Source of the DNA: Cytobacillus depressus
GTDB taxonomy: Bacteria; Bacillota; Bacilli; Bacillales; Cytobacillaceae
NCBI RefSeq assembly: GCF_008923245.1
Contig: NZ_WBOS01000006.1
Span: 1 to 64,000, forward strand
Direction of reading: 5' to 3'
Length of the DNA stretch: 64,000 nt
Shown here piece by piece: positions 25,677-34,451 of the stretch; position 1 is the stretch's first letter, and each line of letters begins with the position of its first letter. A program made the translations under genes and the position numbers. Under the pieces are notes generated by a model. The model was not told where the DNA came from. It ran no database searches and saw only the letters and a program-made list of their open reading frames with translations.

Positions 25677-26669
25677 TTGGATGCAAAATGTATTAAATTC
25701 TATGAATTCGGTAGCCCTAAAGATGTGTTAAGAGTTGAGTCTAAAAATATTGAACCACCAAAGGATAATGAAGTCCTTGTTCGAATGTTAGCTCGCCCTA
25801 TCAATCCTTCTGACTTAATACCGATTAGAGGTTCTTATTCTCATCGGATTTCTTTACCAAATATTCCGGGATATGAAGGAGTTGGTATAGTAGAAGATGT
25901 CGGCCCTTTAGTTTCTCATCATTTTATTGGTAAACGTGTTTTACCTTTGCGTGGGGAAGGTACATGGCAAGAGTTTGTTAAAACATCATCAGAATTTGCA
26001 GTTCCTATACCTAATTCGATTGATGATTTTACGGCAGCACAGATGTATATTAATCCAATTACAGCATGGGTAGTTTGTACAGAAGTTTTAAAATTAAAAC
26101 CAAATGATGTTTTATTGGTTAATGCATGCGGTTCTTCTATTGGGCATATTTTCGCTCAATTATCGAAAGTATTAGGCTTTCGATTGATTGCAGTTACTAG
26201 AAATAATAAGTATACAGAGGAATTACTTCATCTTGGTGCTTTTTATGTGGTTGATACATCAAAAAGTTCCTTAAATAAAGTGGTTATGGAATTGACTAAT
26301 GGAATGGGTGCTGATGCTGCTATTGATTCTGTTGGAGGTCCATCTGGAGACGATCTGGCTTTTTGTGTACACCCTAACGGAAATTTTTTAACGATTGGTC
26401 TTTTATCAGGGTTACAAGTGAACTGGGCAGAAATTATTAAAAAAGCAAAAGTGAATGCTAATATGTTTCATTTACGGAATTGGAATAAAAATGTCTCAGC
26501 AGATAAATGGCAAGAAACCTTTAATCATTTAATAAATCTAATAAGTGATAAAAAATTACGTTTGATGACGGTAGATTCTCAGTATGATTTATTGAATGTA
26601 AAAAGAGCTATTGAAGTTGTTGAATCTTCTAAGTTGACCAAAGGGAAAGTGTTTTTAACTAGCTATTGA
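25677..26669 (+). CDS. MDR-family NAD(P)H:quinone oxidoreductase/enoyl reductase
   Basis: A 330-residue medium-chain dehydrogenase/reductase without zinc ligands. The GroES-like N-domain ('PINPSDLIPIRGSY', 'IPGYEGVGIVEDVG') is followed by a Rossmann domain with 'LLVNACGSSIGHIFAQLSKVLG', where the canonical G-x-G-x-x-G is altered to A-C-G-S-S-I-G. It resembles the ETR/MECR-like quinone reductase branch. TTG 25677 is the start behind AAGGAGA. It stands alone between a repeat pair and its own terminator. Confidence 0.85.
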   Translation: MDAKCIKFYEFGSPKDVLRVESKNIEPPKDNEVLVRMLARPINPSDLIPIRGSYSHRISLPNIPGYEGVGIVEDVGPLVSHHFIGKRVLPLRGEGTWQEFVKTSSEFAVPIPNSIDDFTAAQMYINPITAWVVCTEVLKLKPNDVLLVNACGSSIGHIFAQLSKVLGFRLIAVTRNNKYTEELLHLGAFYVVDTSKSSLNKVVMELTNGMGADAAIDSVGGPSGDDLAFCVHPNGNFLTIGLLSGLQVNWAEIIKKAKVNANMFHLRNWNKNVSADKWQETFNHLINLISDKKLRLMTVDSQYDLLNVKRAIEVVESSKLTKGKVFLTSY

Positions 26670-26695
26670 GTTAATAATATCAACTATAAAAAAGC

Positions 26696-26727
26696 GTGGC
26701 TGTTCACTTTTAAACAGCCACTTTTTC
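26696..26727 (+). terminator. Rho-independent terminator
   Basis: GTGGCTGTT (26696-26704) pairs with AACAGCCAC (26713-26721), followed by TTTTT. It ends the oxidoreductase transcript. Confidence 0.88.
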
Positions 26728-26776
26728 GGTTTTAATACTAACTTGTGTGGCGTATATCGCTTCAGTTCCCAATAAA

Positions 26777-28420
26777 TTATCCAATAATCTTTTCCCAAGT
26801 AATATTGAAAGCTAGTTTCCAAAGAGTAGCTAAACAAATGATGGCAATCACCATATATAAATAGACTCCGTAAGAGAACAAAGTGCCGACAAAATGTAAA
26901 CCTGCAAACAATGCAACAAACAGCATTAAACCGAATACAAGGGCACCGTTGCTGTTTTGATTGTACTGATCAAAAGACTCCGAGAAGGGAATGGACTTTT
27001 TAAGAATCATAAAACAAATGACAGCATAAGTGCAGGCGTTTAAAAATACAACTATAAGATCTGGCAAAACTCTCACTCCAAATATGGCAATAAATACTGC
27101 ACTTAAAAGCAAGTAAACTGGTAAATATAACTTAAAGATAAACGCCTTTATTGTACCGCTGAATATCGGCTTTAGTTGTTGTATAGGAGCAACCCTGTAA
27201 ATCCACGCACCCTTATATTTTCCAGAAAACTTCAGGAGGATCATGATGGTAGGGATGATAATTAAGCTAAAATAAATGGTTAAATATGATTTGCTAGTGG
27301 ATAGATTACTTAGGTTGGTATCAAATCCATTCATCATTAAAAAAAAAGGAATCACGACGGAAAAACCTAAAGATGGATACACCTTCAATTTAAAATCTCG
27401 TTCATTTTTCATCTTGGAGCTGGCAAAGCGGAAAAAGGCTCTTTCTTCATTTGAGTGACAAATGACTCTAAGGAATAAATGCCCAATCTTACTATGTTTA
27501 TTTACCTTTGCTTTCCCATGATAAGTAAGCTTTTGAAGGTTTTGTTCAAAAGCATGATTAAATTTCATATAAATCCAAATGGATAGGAGAGGAATGAGGA
27601 TTCCTAAAACTGAAAAGAAAAGGTAGAACGGATGAAAGGCACCATTCATCATCATTTCCGTAATTGCCCCATACCACATCGGAAAGATAAATACTTGCCA
27701 CCATTGCGGTTCAAGCGAAACGGCTAAGTCAATAAACTGAAACGAGCGAACAAGCAATTGGTACCCAACCATAATCATAAGTGATAGCCCAATTTGGACA
27801 TAATTAATGACATCTTTTAATTTTTCTCCATCAAAGAATCGTAAAAAAAAGAAATAGATAAGGGCGGTTAACCCAACAATCATCAGGTCAATCAAGATGA
27901 TATTTACAATTGAAACTAGGGAAAATAAGAAACCATTTTTGACAAGCCCAACAATCAAAGGGATACTGACAAGCGCTATGGTAAGGAAAGAGAGATAAAT
28001 GACAACATGCACCATTTTCGCGGTGCTAATTGTTTTTCGATCAACTGGCTTTGGAAACAGGATGTTTCGATCACGGATGTCTAGTAAAACAGACGAAAAA
28101 TCGGAAATCATTGAGGTCATGACAAAAAACGTGAAAACCCCATAGAAGAGACTCATTTGAAAAAGATAATTTTTACCCATAAGTACAAAGGGAATCATAA
28201 ACAGACTAAATAACACGTAAATCCATAATGATTTAATATACTGATTGTTATTTTCCTTGTCTTTTTTTTTCGCGTTTTGTGAGAAAATGGTGGGCACACG
28301 CCGGCCATCCATCGTTAGCTTAACTTGTAAGATTCTCCTCATAATCTTGTAATCTACGCCAAAGCTGATAAAAACTTTCTCAAAACGATCTAATAGTTTC
28401 AGCGTGCGATAGTCCTGCAT
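26777..28420 (-). CDS. ABC transporter permease, multi-pass
   Basis: A 547-residue membrane protein with about 12 hydrophobic segments in two groups, split by a long soluble loop around residues 300-345 ('YHGKAKVNKHSKIGHLF'). It is the membrane half of the ABC pair with the ATPase gene ending 2 bp upstream. The soluble N-terminus (about 60 residues) is basic. There is no known family substrate; the plan is like Bacillus exporter permeases of unknown cargo. Confidence 0.8.
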   Translation of the reverse strand: MQDYRTLKLLDRFEKVFISFGVDYKIMRRILQVKLTMDGRRVPTIFSQNAKKKDKENNNQYIKSLWIYVLFSLFMIPFVLMGKNYLFQMSLFYGVFTFFVMTSMISDFSSVLLDIRDRNILFPKPVDRKTISTAKMVHVVIYLSFLTIALVSIPLIVGLVKNGFLFSLVSIVNIILIDLMIVGLTALIYFFFLRFFDGEKLKDVINYVQIGLSLMIMVGYQLLVRSFQFIDLAVSLEPQWWQVFIFPMWYGAITEMMMNGAFHPFYLFFSVLGILIPLLSIWIYMKFNHAFEQNLQKLTYHGKAKVNKHSKIGHLFLRVICHSNEERAFFRFASSKMKNERDFKLKVYPSLGFSVVIPFFLMMNGFDTNLSNLSTSKSYLTIYFSLIIIPTIMILLKFSGKYKGAWIYRVAPIQQLKPIFSGTIKAFIFKLYLPVYLLLSAVFIAIFGVRVLPDLIVVFLNACTYAVICFMILKKSIPFSESFDQYNQNSNGALVFGLMLFVALFAGLHFVGTLFSYGVYLYMVIAIICLATLWKLAFNITWEKIIG

Positions 28421-28422
28421 TC

Positions 28423-29205
28423 TTACATCTCCTTTACGACCGATACAAATCTTCCACTAAGTTCTTTATGTTCATTAAATCCGGTAAGTTGGTTGAAAAT
28501 TTGTTCAAGTGAACCCTTAGTATTTTGCTGTTTTAATTCTTCAAATGTACCATCTGCAGCAATTTTACCGTCATGCAGGAGAATGATGCGGCTGCTTATT
28601 TTTTCGACTACATCCATAATATGAGAAGAGTAGAAAATCGTTTTTCCTTGTTCGGCAAGTTGTGTCATGATTTCTTTAAAAATCATCACGCTGTTTGCAT
28701 CCAAACCATTGATCGGTTCATCAAAAAATAAAAGCTCCGGATTATGCAAAAGACTAGAGATAATTAAAAGTTTTTGACGCATTCCTTTTGAGTAAGAGGC
28801 AATTCGAGAATAATAGACTTCGCCTACCCCGAATAGTTCCATTAGGCTTTTTGCTTTATAATCAGCGAGGTCAAGTTCGAGACCATACAATTCTCCAATA
28901 AAGGTTAAATATTCTTGGCCGGTTAAATTGTCATACACTTCGGCGATTTCCGGTACATAACCAATTTTTCTTTTATACTCGATATTCCCATCAGAAATAT
29001 CATGACCAAAGATTTTGATCTCACCGAAATAATCGTCTTCAATGCCAAGTATGATTTTAACAGTGGTACTTTTCCCGGCACCATTCGGTCCAATATATCC
29101 AATGATTTCTCCTTTTTTCACTTGAAGAGAAACACCATTTAGGACTGACTTTGAGCCATAACTCTTTTTCAAATTAGTAATATCTAATAAAACTTCTTTC
29201 ATCAT
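28423..29205 (-). CDS. ABC transporter ATP-binding protein
   Basis: An approximately 260-residue nucleotide-binding domain. Walker A 'GYIGPNGAGKSTTVKIIL', Q-loop region, ABC signature 'SYSKGMRQK' (one-residue variant of LSGGQ) and Walker B 'ELLFFDEPINGLD', then the H-loop 'IFYSSHIMD'. It couples ATP hydrolysis to the adjacent permease, probably as an exporter. The frame is open further upstream to 29268, but the ATG at 29205 begins the conserved domain and is preferred. The two genes form an operon, 2 bp apart. Confidence 0.9.
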   Translation of the reverse strand: MMKEVLLDITNLKKSYGSKSVLNGVSLQVKKGEIIGYIGPNGAGKSTTVKIILGIEDDYFGEIKIFGHDISDGNIEYKRKIGYVPEIAEVYDNLTGQEYLTFIGELYGLELDLADYKAKSLMELFGVGEVYYSRIASYSKGMRQKLLIISSLLHNPELLFFDEPINGLDANSVMIFKEIMTQLAEQGKTIFYSSHIMDVVEKISSRIILLHDGKIAADGTFEELKQQNTKGSLEQIFNQLTGFNEHKELSGRFVSVVKEM

Positions 29206-29351
29206 CTTAATTTCTAATCCCCATTTCTGGATTATATATCCATTTAATCTGGTTCTAGTGTAACACAAACCTCTTTGCTTACATAAGAAAGAACAGAAAA
29301 ATCCACAGCACGATAGGAGGAATAAACAATTGATAAAATGAAGTCATTTAA

Positions 29352-29636
29352 ATGAAGAATTCGATTAAAAAGCCGTATATAGACACCTTTAAAAACGAAA
29401 GAAGGAATTTTGGATTGGAAAACAATAGACTGGATACTGGACCAGAAAAAATGAAAGCAGCTGGCTTTAAGGTAAAAACAAGAGAATATATTTTTGGCTG
29501 CAGATATGAATTTGTTTGGCTATACGTTTTTGTTCAACAAACGGGCCATATTGTTGAAGATCAGCAGGAACTTTTGAGAAGGAAGCTGAAGCTAATATTA
29601 TGCTTGTGTTATTCAATTAAGGGTCAGTTAGTGTGA
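29352..29636 (+). pseudogene. Probable remnant of a SAM-dependent methyltransferase, merged with repeat sequence
   Basis: A 94-codon frame. 'MKAAGFKVKTREYIFG' followed by 'YEFVWLYVFVQ' looks like the C-terminal strands of a class I methyltransferase. The last third reads through repeat sequence (29531-29558 and 29609-29635), so the end is not real protein. No good ribosome binding site. Low-certainty call. Confidence 0.35.
29531..29558 (+). repeat. Minimal (internally deleted) copy of the intergenic repeat
   Basis: TTCAACAA...TTGTTGAA: only the outer arms joined by ACGGGCCATA, which is the GGGCC segment of the full element. The whole inner hairpin is missing. A second scrap (ATTCAATTAAGGGTCAG) follows at 29611. 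Confidence 0.6.
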
Positions 29637-29773
29637 TAATGAATAATTTTTGATACTACGGAATAATAGTATTTTACGTACAAAATTAGTTTTATTCTTT
29701 TAAACTTCTTGTGTAACCAATCCCATTCATTTTCTGACATCAATAAAATCTAATTATGAAGGAGACTTAAATT

Positions 29774-30436
29774 TTGGAAATTTCTAAGGGAGTAGAAATG
29801 CTCCACCTTGAATTTCATGGGAATATTATTCATCCAACTCTTTTATGGGATCAAGAAATGGCTGTTTTAATAGACACTGGATTCCCTGGTCAAATTGAAG
29901 ATTTAAGTGTGGCAATGGAAAAGGTAGGAGTGTCGTTCGACAAACTAAAAGTTATCATTTTGACACATCAGGATATAGATCATATAGGTAGTCTTCCTGA
30001 GATATTACAGGAGTTTGGAAGTAATATTAAAGTTTATGCTCACGAACTAGATAAGCCTTATATACAGGGGGATTTACCTCTTTTGAAAGACGGGCACATA
30101 GAGAATCCACCGAAGGGAAAAGTGAATGATACCTTGATTGACGGCCAAGAACTGTCGTATTGTGGCGGGATTCGTGTCATATATACTCCAGGGCATACTC
30201 CTGGACATGTCAGCCTTTATTTGAAACAAAGTAAAACACTGATTGCCGGGGATTCGATGTACAGTGTAAACGGAATAATTGAGGGAATTCATGCCCCAAC
30301 CGTACTAGATTTAAAAGAGGCTCGACTCTCTTTGAAGAAATACCTAGACATCGACATTGAATCTGTGGTTTGTTACCACGGGGGATTAAGTAAGGTAAAT
30401 ATTAATGATCAGATTCAAAAAGTAATTTCATATTAA
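29774..30436 (+). CDS. Metallo-beta-lactamase-fold hydrolase
   Basis: A 220-residue MBL protein. The metal-binding motif is 'ILTHQDIDHIGSLPEIL' (H-x-D-x-D-H), followed by 'YTPGHTPGHVSLYL' and the bridging Asp in 'LIAGDSMYSVNG'; a final His is in 'VVCYHGGLS'. This is the glyoxalase II/quorum-quenching-like group with two metals; substrate unknown. TTG 29774 has AAGGAGAC at correct spacing. It is a single-gene unit followed by repeat copy 4. Confidence 0.9.
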   Translation: MEISKGVEMLHLEFHGNIIHPTLLWDQEMAVLIDTGFPGQIEDLSVAMEKVGVSFDKLKVIILTHQDIDHIGSLPEILQEFGSNIKVYAHELDKPYIQGDLPLLKDGHIENPPKGKVNDTLIDGQELSYCGGIRVIYTPGHTPGHVSLYLKQSKTLIAGDSMYSVNGIIEGIHAPTVLDLKEARLSLKKYLDIDIESVVCYHGGLSKVNINDQIQKVISY

Positions 30437-30449
30437 AATTCTAGAAATT

Positions 30450-30524
30450 TCTTCAGCTATCGGGCGCGTTTATAGAGTAAGAAATGCGCCCTTCTTAATA
30501 AATTGAGCCATTTTGGAGAATAAG
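30450..30524 (+). repeat. Structured intergenic repeat, copy 4
   Basis: Inner hairpin GGGCGC / GCGCCC followed by TTCTT; then GAGCCATTTTGGAGAATAAG. It starts 14 bp after the MBL stop. Confidence 0.78.
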
Positions 30525-30598
30525 AGAAGGTGTATTTATATTACTTAGTAAAGAACTTGATAAAAAGTAACAGTGATTTATGTAATGGAGGGATATTT

Positions 30599-30994
30599 TT
30601 GAAAAAGGGGCTACTTCATCATATTGAAATATATGTATCGAACTTAAGTAAGTCAACTGATTTTTGGGGCTGGTTTCTCGAAGAACTAGGATACAGTTCT
30701 TTTCAGGAATGGGAAGGTGGACAAAGCTGGAAAATGGGAGATACATACATAGTTTTTGTGCAAACGGAAGAACGGTTCTTGGATATTCTATATCATAGAT
30801 GTCGAGTAGGTCTTAATCATTTAGCATTTTACGCAGCTTCACGAGAACATGTAGATAATATTACTAAAAAATTAGAAGAGAAAGGAATTGCTATTCTTTA
30901 TAAAGACCAACATCCTTTTGCAGGTGGAGATGATCATTATGCTGTTTATTTTGAGGATCCAGACAGAATAAAAGTTGAACTTGTAGCACCTTAA
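30599..30994 (+). CDS. VOC-superfamily protein (glyoxalase-like)
   Basis: A 131-residue VOC protein: 'LLHHIEIYVSNLSKSTDFWGWFLEELGY' at the start, 'RVGLNHLAFYAASREHVDNITKKL' in the middle, 'YAVYFEDPDRIKVELVAP' at the end. The His near the start, the His of 'LNHLAF' and the terminal Glu are positioned like metal ligands. TTG 30599 is chosen because TGGAGGGA lies 6 bp upstream; the open frame before it is not needed. It lies between repeat copies 4 and 5. Confidence 0.88.
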   Translation: MKKGLLHHIEIYVSNLSKSTDFWGWFLEELGYSSFQEWEGGQSWKMGDTYIVFVQTEERFLDILYHRCRVGLNHLAFYAASREHVDNITKKLEEKGIAILYKDQHPFAGGDDHYAVYFEDPDRIKVELVAP

Positions 30995-30996
30995 TT

Positions 30997-31065
30997 ATTA
31001 AGCTATCGGGCGCATTTCTGGGGCGAGAAATGCGTTCCTTACTATTGAATCAGGACAAATTGTGT
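30997..31065 (+). repeat. Structured intergenic repeat, copy 5
   Basis: GGGCGCATTTCT / AGAAATGCGTTC inner arms followed by the usual tail, TGAATCAGGACAAATTG. It ends 10 bp before the next ATG, so the ribosome binding site of the lipoprotein gene abuts the repeat. Confidence 0.75.
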
Positions 31066-31075
31066 GGGGGGTATT

Positions 31076-31486
31076 ATGAAAGCTAATGCGATACTTGGAG
31101 TTTTTCTGATAATCATACTATCTGCTTGCTCATCAAGCTCACAGACTGTAGTTACGAATGAAACAATTTTTCAGGGTGAGGGAAAATATTGGACTGTAAA
31201 ATACATTTATAATCCAGAACGATATGAGGAAAAAAAGGTAAATTGGATTGAAATTCACTTGAAAGGGTCCAAATTATCTGAAGATGATTTAAAAAATATT
31301 GATATTGAGTTAGAAACTAGAGATGGCTTGATTACAGGGAACGTAGGAGATATGGTGACAAAAATTAATGGCAACTCAATATTATTTTTAGTCGGTACTG
31401 TAAATAACGTGACGTATAAAGAGGATGAATATAAAATAACAATCAAATTTGGATACAAAACTGATGTTATTAAGCTGCAAGTCTAG
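31076..31486 (+). CDS. Small lipoprotein, 'FxGE...W' type
   Basis: A 136-residue secreted lipoprotein: basic start, hydrophobic helix and lipobox 'LSACSS' (Cys about residue 17). The mature part is beta-rich ('FQGEGKYWTVKYIYNPERY', 'VNWIEIHLKGSKLSEDDL'). It resembles the lipoprotein at 42782 in pattern: [F]-x-GE-x3-W, a Tyr-rich strand, then K-G-S followed by L-(E/S)-(D/E)-L. ATG 31076 follows GGGGGG. Function is unknown; it is probably anchored to the outer face of the membrane. Confidence 0.75.
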   Translation: MKANAILGVFLIIILSACSSSSQTVVTNETIFQGEGKYWTVKYIYNPERYEEKKVNWIEIHLKGSKLSEDDLKNIDIELETRDGLITGNVGDMVTKINGNSILFLVGTVNNVTYKEDEYKITIKFGYKTDVIKLQV

Positions 31487-31561
31487 CTGTCAATTTTAAT
31501 ACTGATAATGGAGCCTTATGTGACGGTTCCTCAATAAAGTTTTGATAACTATTTCTAATAT

Positions 31562-31637
31562 TGATATTCATAATAGGGCGCGTTTATTTAGGAACGCGTC
31601 TTTTTTTATTAAAGCCGCCAGATTGTTGAATAAGGGG
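31562..31637 (+). repeat. Structured intergenic repeat, copy 6
   Basis: GGCGCGTT / AACGCGTC inner arms with seven T, then GCCGCCAGATTGTTGAATAAG. The end of the repeat merges with the ribosome binding site of the next gene, whose ATG is at 31644. Confidence 0.78.
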
Positions 31638-31643
31638 GTTCCT

Positions 31644-32150
31644 ATGAAAAAGGTTGTACTTATTGGTTCGGGTGGATCAGGAAAATCCAAACTGGCAAGG
31701 CAATTAGGTGAAAAGTTAAAATTAAATGTTTATCATCTTGATGCTTTATTTTGGAAACCCAATTGGGTAGGTGTTCCAAAGGATAAACAAAGAAAAGTTC
31801 AAAATGATCTAGTGAAAAAAGAAGAATGGATTATTGATGGTAACTATGGTGGGACAATGGAAATAAGGCTAAATGCAGCAGATACAATAATTTTCCTTGA
31901 TATTCATAGAACTATCTGTGTCTACCGTGCTTTTAAAAGGATGTTACAGTACCGGAATAAAACAAGACCAGATATGGGAGAAGGTTGCTCAGAAAGATTA
32001 GACTTGGCTTTTTTAAAATGGATATGGGATTATCCAAAAACAAAAAGACCCGAAATTTTAAAAAGGTTACAACAATTATCTGAAGATAAACAAGTCATTA
32101 TTTTAAAATCACCAACAGAAGTTCAACAGTTTTTAGAAAAAGTACAATGA
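31644..32150 (+). CDS. P-loop kinase/topology-modulation-type protein (FlaR-like)
   Basis: A 168-residue adenylate-kinase-like protein. Walker A 'VVLIGSGGSGKSKLARQLGEKL' is at the N-terminus, followed by 'YHLDALFWKPNW', 'WIIDGNYGGTMEIRL', 'ADTIIFLDIHR'. This pattern is that of proteins annotated as DNA topology modulation protein/FlaR, which in truth look like small-molecule kinases. ATG 31644 follows AAGGGGG at 6 bp. No promoter can fit between repeat copy 6 and the gene, so it is read from upstream or from within the repeat. Confidence 0.85.
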   Translation: MKKVVLIGSGGSGKSKLARQLGEKLKLNVYHLDALFWKPNWVGVPKDKQRKVQNDLVKKEEWIIDGNYGGTMEIRLNAADTIIFLDIHRTICVYRAFKRMLQYRNKTRPDMGEGCSERLDLAFLKWIWDYPKTKRPEILKRLQQLSEDKQVIILKSPTEVQQFLEKVQ

Positions 32151-32233
32151 CTTTTACTTCCTTATTTTTTAAATAAATGGTGTGATAGCATCAGAAAAAA
32201 TAAGCTGATTCATATGCATTTTTTAAATTTCCG

Positions 32234-32300
32234 TTTATTCTATAAAAGGGCGCGATTCTTCGAGAATGAAGGGTCGTTTTTGCTTCTTCATATCGTAACA
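32234..32300 (+). repeat. Structured intergenic repeat, copy 7 (diverged)
   Basis: GGGCGCGATTCTTCGAGAATGAAGGGTCG and a T-rich tail. The right half is degraded compared with other copies. Confidence 0.6.
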
Positions 32301-32346
32301 GGTTAGGTCAAGAATCGATGTTATAATTCAGACGGGGGCGTATATT

Positions 32347-32880
32347 TTGAGTAATTTTGAAAAGGAATTCCTCATAATTGCAATTGGGCAGTTTAAACAC
32401 TTTAAAGAACGTGCAGAAAAGGGAATACAGCAATTGTCAGAAAAAGAATTTCACTGGAAGCCAAGTGAAGAGTCAAATAACATTGCAATAATTATCAAGC
32501 ATTTAAGTGGGAATATGCATTCTCGCTGGGTGGATTTTTTGACTACTGATGGAGAAAAATCTTATAGAGATAGGGACTTGGAATTTGTTGATGATAATGA
32601 ATCCAAGGAACATCTAATGCAAATTTGGGAAGAAGGATGGAAATTACTTTTTAATACAATTGAAAATCTTAAAGCTGAAGATTTATATAAAACCGTTACT
32701 TTGAGACAACAGCCTTTAAGTGTTTTACAAGCAATTCAAAATGAAGTAGCCCATATTAGTTATCACTTAGGCCAAATCCTATATATTGGAAAACAAATAA
32801 AGGACAAAGAATGGACAATTTTAAGTATTCCTAAGAACAGATCGAAGGAATTTAATGAGATGGTTTCAGTAAAAAGATGA
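32347..32880 (+). CDS. DinB-like protein (DUF1572 family)
   Basis: A 177-residue four-helix-bundle protein. 'FHWKPSEESNNIAIIIKHLSGNMHSRW' and 'NEVAHISYHLGQILYIGKQIK' supply the three conserved His of the DinB/YfiT metal site. Members include bacillithiol-S-transferase-type thiol transferases; the exact reaction is not known for this subgroup. TTG 32347 follows ACGGGGGCG. Between repeat copies 7 and 8, a single-gene unit. Confidence 0.85.
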   Translation: MSNFEKEFLIIAIGQFKHFKERAEKGIQQLSEKEFHWKPSEESNNIAIIIKHLSGNMHSRWVDFLTTDGEKSYRDRDLEFVDDNESKEHLMQIWEEGWKLLFNTIENLKAEDLYKTVTLRQQPLSVLQAIQNEVAHISYHLGQILYIGKQIKDKEWTILSIPKNRSKEFNEMVSVKR

Positions 32881-32888
32881 TAACTTTT

Positions 32889-32967
32889 CTTATTCAATTA
32901 ACGCCGGCGCTTTTCTGAAATAAGGAAAGTGTCTTTCTTCATGAAAAGGGCCAGATTTTTGAACAAC
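32889..32967 (+). repeat. Structured intergenic repeat, copy 8
   Basis: TTATTCAATTA start, CGGCGCTTTTCTGAAATAAGG core, the conserved TTTCTTCATGAAAAGGGCC segment, and TTTTGAACAAC end. It starts 9 bp after the DinB stop. Confidence 0.82.
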
Positions 32968-33055
32968 ACCTCTATTGTGGATTTTAAATAAAGATTAATA
33001 ATTTATAAAAGTTTTTTTGGCTTTGAAACTAATGTTTGTAATCAAAAACATGAAA

Positions 33056-33105
33056 GGGTCTGTCCCATAATTCAGTTATCCTGACTTATGGGACAGACCC
33101 TTTTT
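33056..33105. terminator. Perfect 15-bp stem-loop, bidirectional terminator
   Basis: GGGTCTGTCCCATAA (33056-33070) pairs exactly with TTATGGGACAGACCC (33086-33100); TTTTT follows and AAA precedes. It may also be a solo palindromic element; similar GGGTCTGTCCC hairpins are common in Bacillus genomes. Confidence 0.8.
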
Positions 33106-33223
33106 GTTCAAAGATGAGAAAGTATATTCTTTTCAAGTTAGAGAATTGTCTAGGTCCACTAGGAAAGCAACCAGGAACAATCTGAGTCTTTGATTGTTAC
33201 GAAGGTGCCCTATGCTTTTCTAA

Positions 33224-34426
33224 TTATTTCGCTAAGCTTTCTACCAATTGTTTTTCTTTCCACATGACTGTAATACCGAAGCCAATGACCATAATGACAG
33301 CAGCAAACAGATAAGGATAATGGATGTTTACGTCAAATAGTATTCCACCTATCGTTGGCCCAACGATATTTCCTAAGCTCGTATAGGTTGAGTTCATTCC
33401 AGCAACAAACCCTTGCTCTTTCCCGGCAGCTTTTGATAAAAATGTCGTCAATGCCGGGCGAAGCAGGTCAAATGCCAGAAAGATGAAGCTAGTTACCACC
33501 AGCACTGCCAAAAAGCTAGAGATCAACGTGGACGCCGCCGCCAATATTGAACCTATCACTAAACATAATTGGATTATTTTCTTTTCACCGAGTTTATCTA
33601 CCATTTTGCCAAACAGAAATACTTGCACAATAACGCCGAAGATGGAGCTTATTGTAATTATGACTGCAATGTCCTTCGGCGCGAAGCCGAATTTATGATC
33701 AGAAAATAGGCTGAAAACAGTTTCATATGCTGACAAACCGAAAGCGAGTACAAATACAATCATAAAGGCAATAAAGTATAGCGGACTAAGTGATCTTTTT
33801 AAATCGCTTATAAAGTTTGTTTGCTTTGTATTAGCAGAAATTTCTGCAAGTTGTTCCTTTGTTAGCGGTTCCTTTAAAATAAATATGGATAAAATGCATG
33901 CTAAAAAGGCAATGGCTGCCGCAAAGTAGAAGGGCATGCGTATACCATATTCTGCAATAAAGCCACCGATGCCAGGTCCTATAATAAAGCCAGTGCTAAT
34001 GGCGGCAGAAATATACCCCATCGCTTTCGGCCGTTCCCTAACGGATGTAATATCTGCTACATATGCAGTAACACCTGGCATAATAAAGGCCGCACTAAAT
34101 CCCCCTAGAATCCTTGACAAATAAAGCACCGATACATTCGTTCCTAAACCAAAGATAAGTTCCGAAACACCAAAAAGGAATAAGCCGATTATAATGATTT
34201 TCTTTCTTCCATAACGGTCAACCCATCGTCCTGCGAGTGGCGACATAAGCAGTTGTGCCACTGCAAATATGGCAACAAGATAACCCATCGTCTTTCCTGA
34301 TAAATGCATGATATTCATAAAAGACGGCATAACGGGGATTATGAGACCAATTCCTAAAAATGCAATGAATATATTGCTTAAAAGAATAATTAATACCGAC
34401 TTTTGTTCTTTAATTGTTTTCTTCAT
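33224..34426 (-). CDS. Drug-efflux MFS transporter, 12 helices (NorA/Bmr-like)
   Basis: A 400-residue transporter of the DHA1 group. Motif A is seen in 'GRWVDRYGRKKIIIIGL' (about residues 66-82), and motif C-type 'GFIIGPGIGGFIAEYG' (about 145-160); 'NIFIAFLGIGLIIPVMPSF' starts helix 1 as in NorA/Bmr/Blt. It exports hydrophobic cations or antibiotics using the proton gradient; the cargo is not predictable. It follows a TetR gene by 25 bp on the same strand, an autoregulated repressor-pump operon. Confidence 0.9.
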   Translation of the reverse strand: MKKTIKEQKSVLIILLSNIFIAFLGIGLIIPVMPSFMNIMHLSGKTMGYLVAIFAVAQLLMSPLAGRWVDRYGRKKIIIIGLFLFGVSELIFGLGTNVSVLYLSRILGGFSAAFIMPGVTAYVADITSVRERPKAMGYISAAISTGFIIGPGIGGFIAEYGIRMPFYFAAAIAFLACILSIFILKEPLTKEQLAEISANTKQTNFISDLKRSLSPLYFIAFMIVFVLAFGLSAYETVFSLFSDHKFGFAPKDIAVIITISSIFGVIVQVFLFGKMVDKLGEKKIIQLCLVIGSILAAASTLISSFLAVLVVTSFIFLAFDLLRPALTTFLSKAAGKEQGFVAGMNSTYTSLGNIVGPTIGGILFDVNIHYPYLFAAVIMVIGFGITVMWKEKQLVESLAK

Positions 34427-34451
34427 GTATCATCACCTTTTTCTGTACGAA

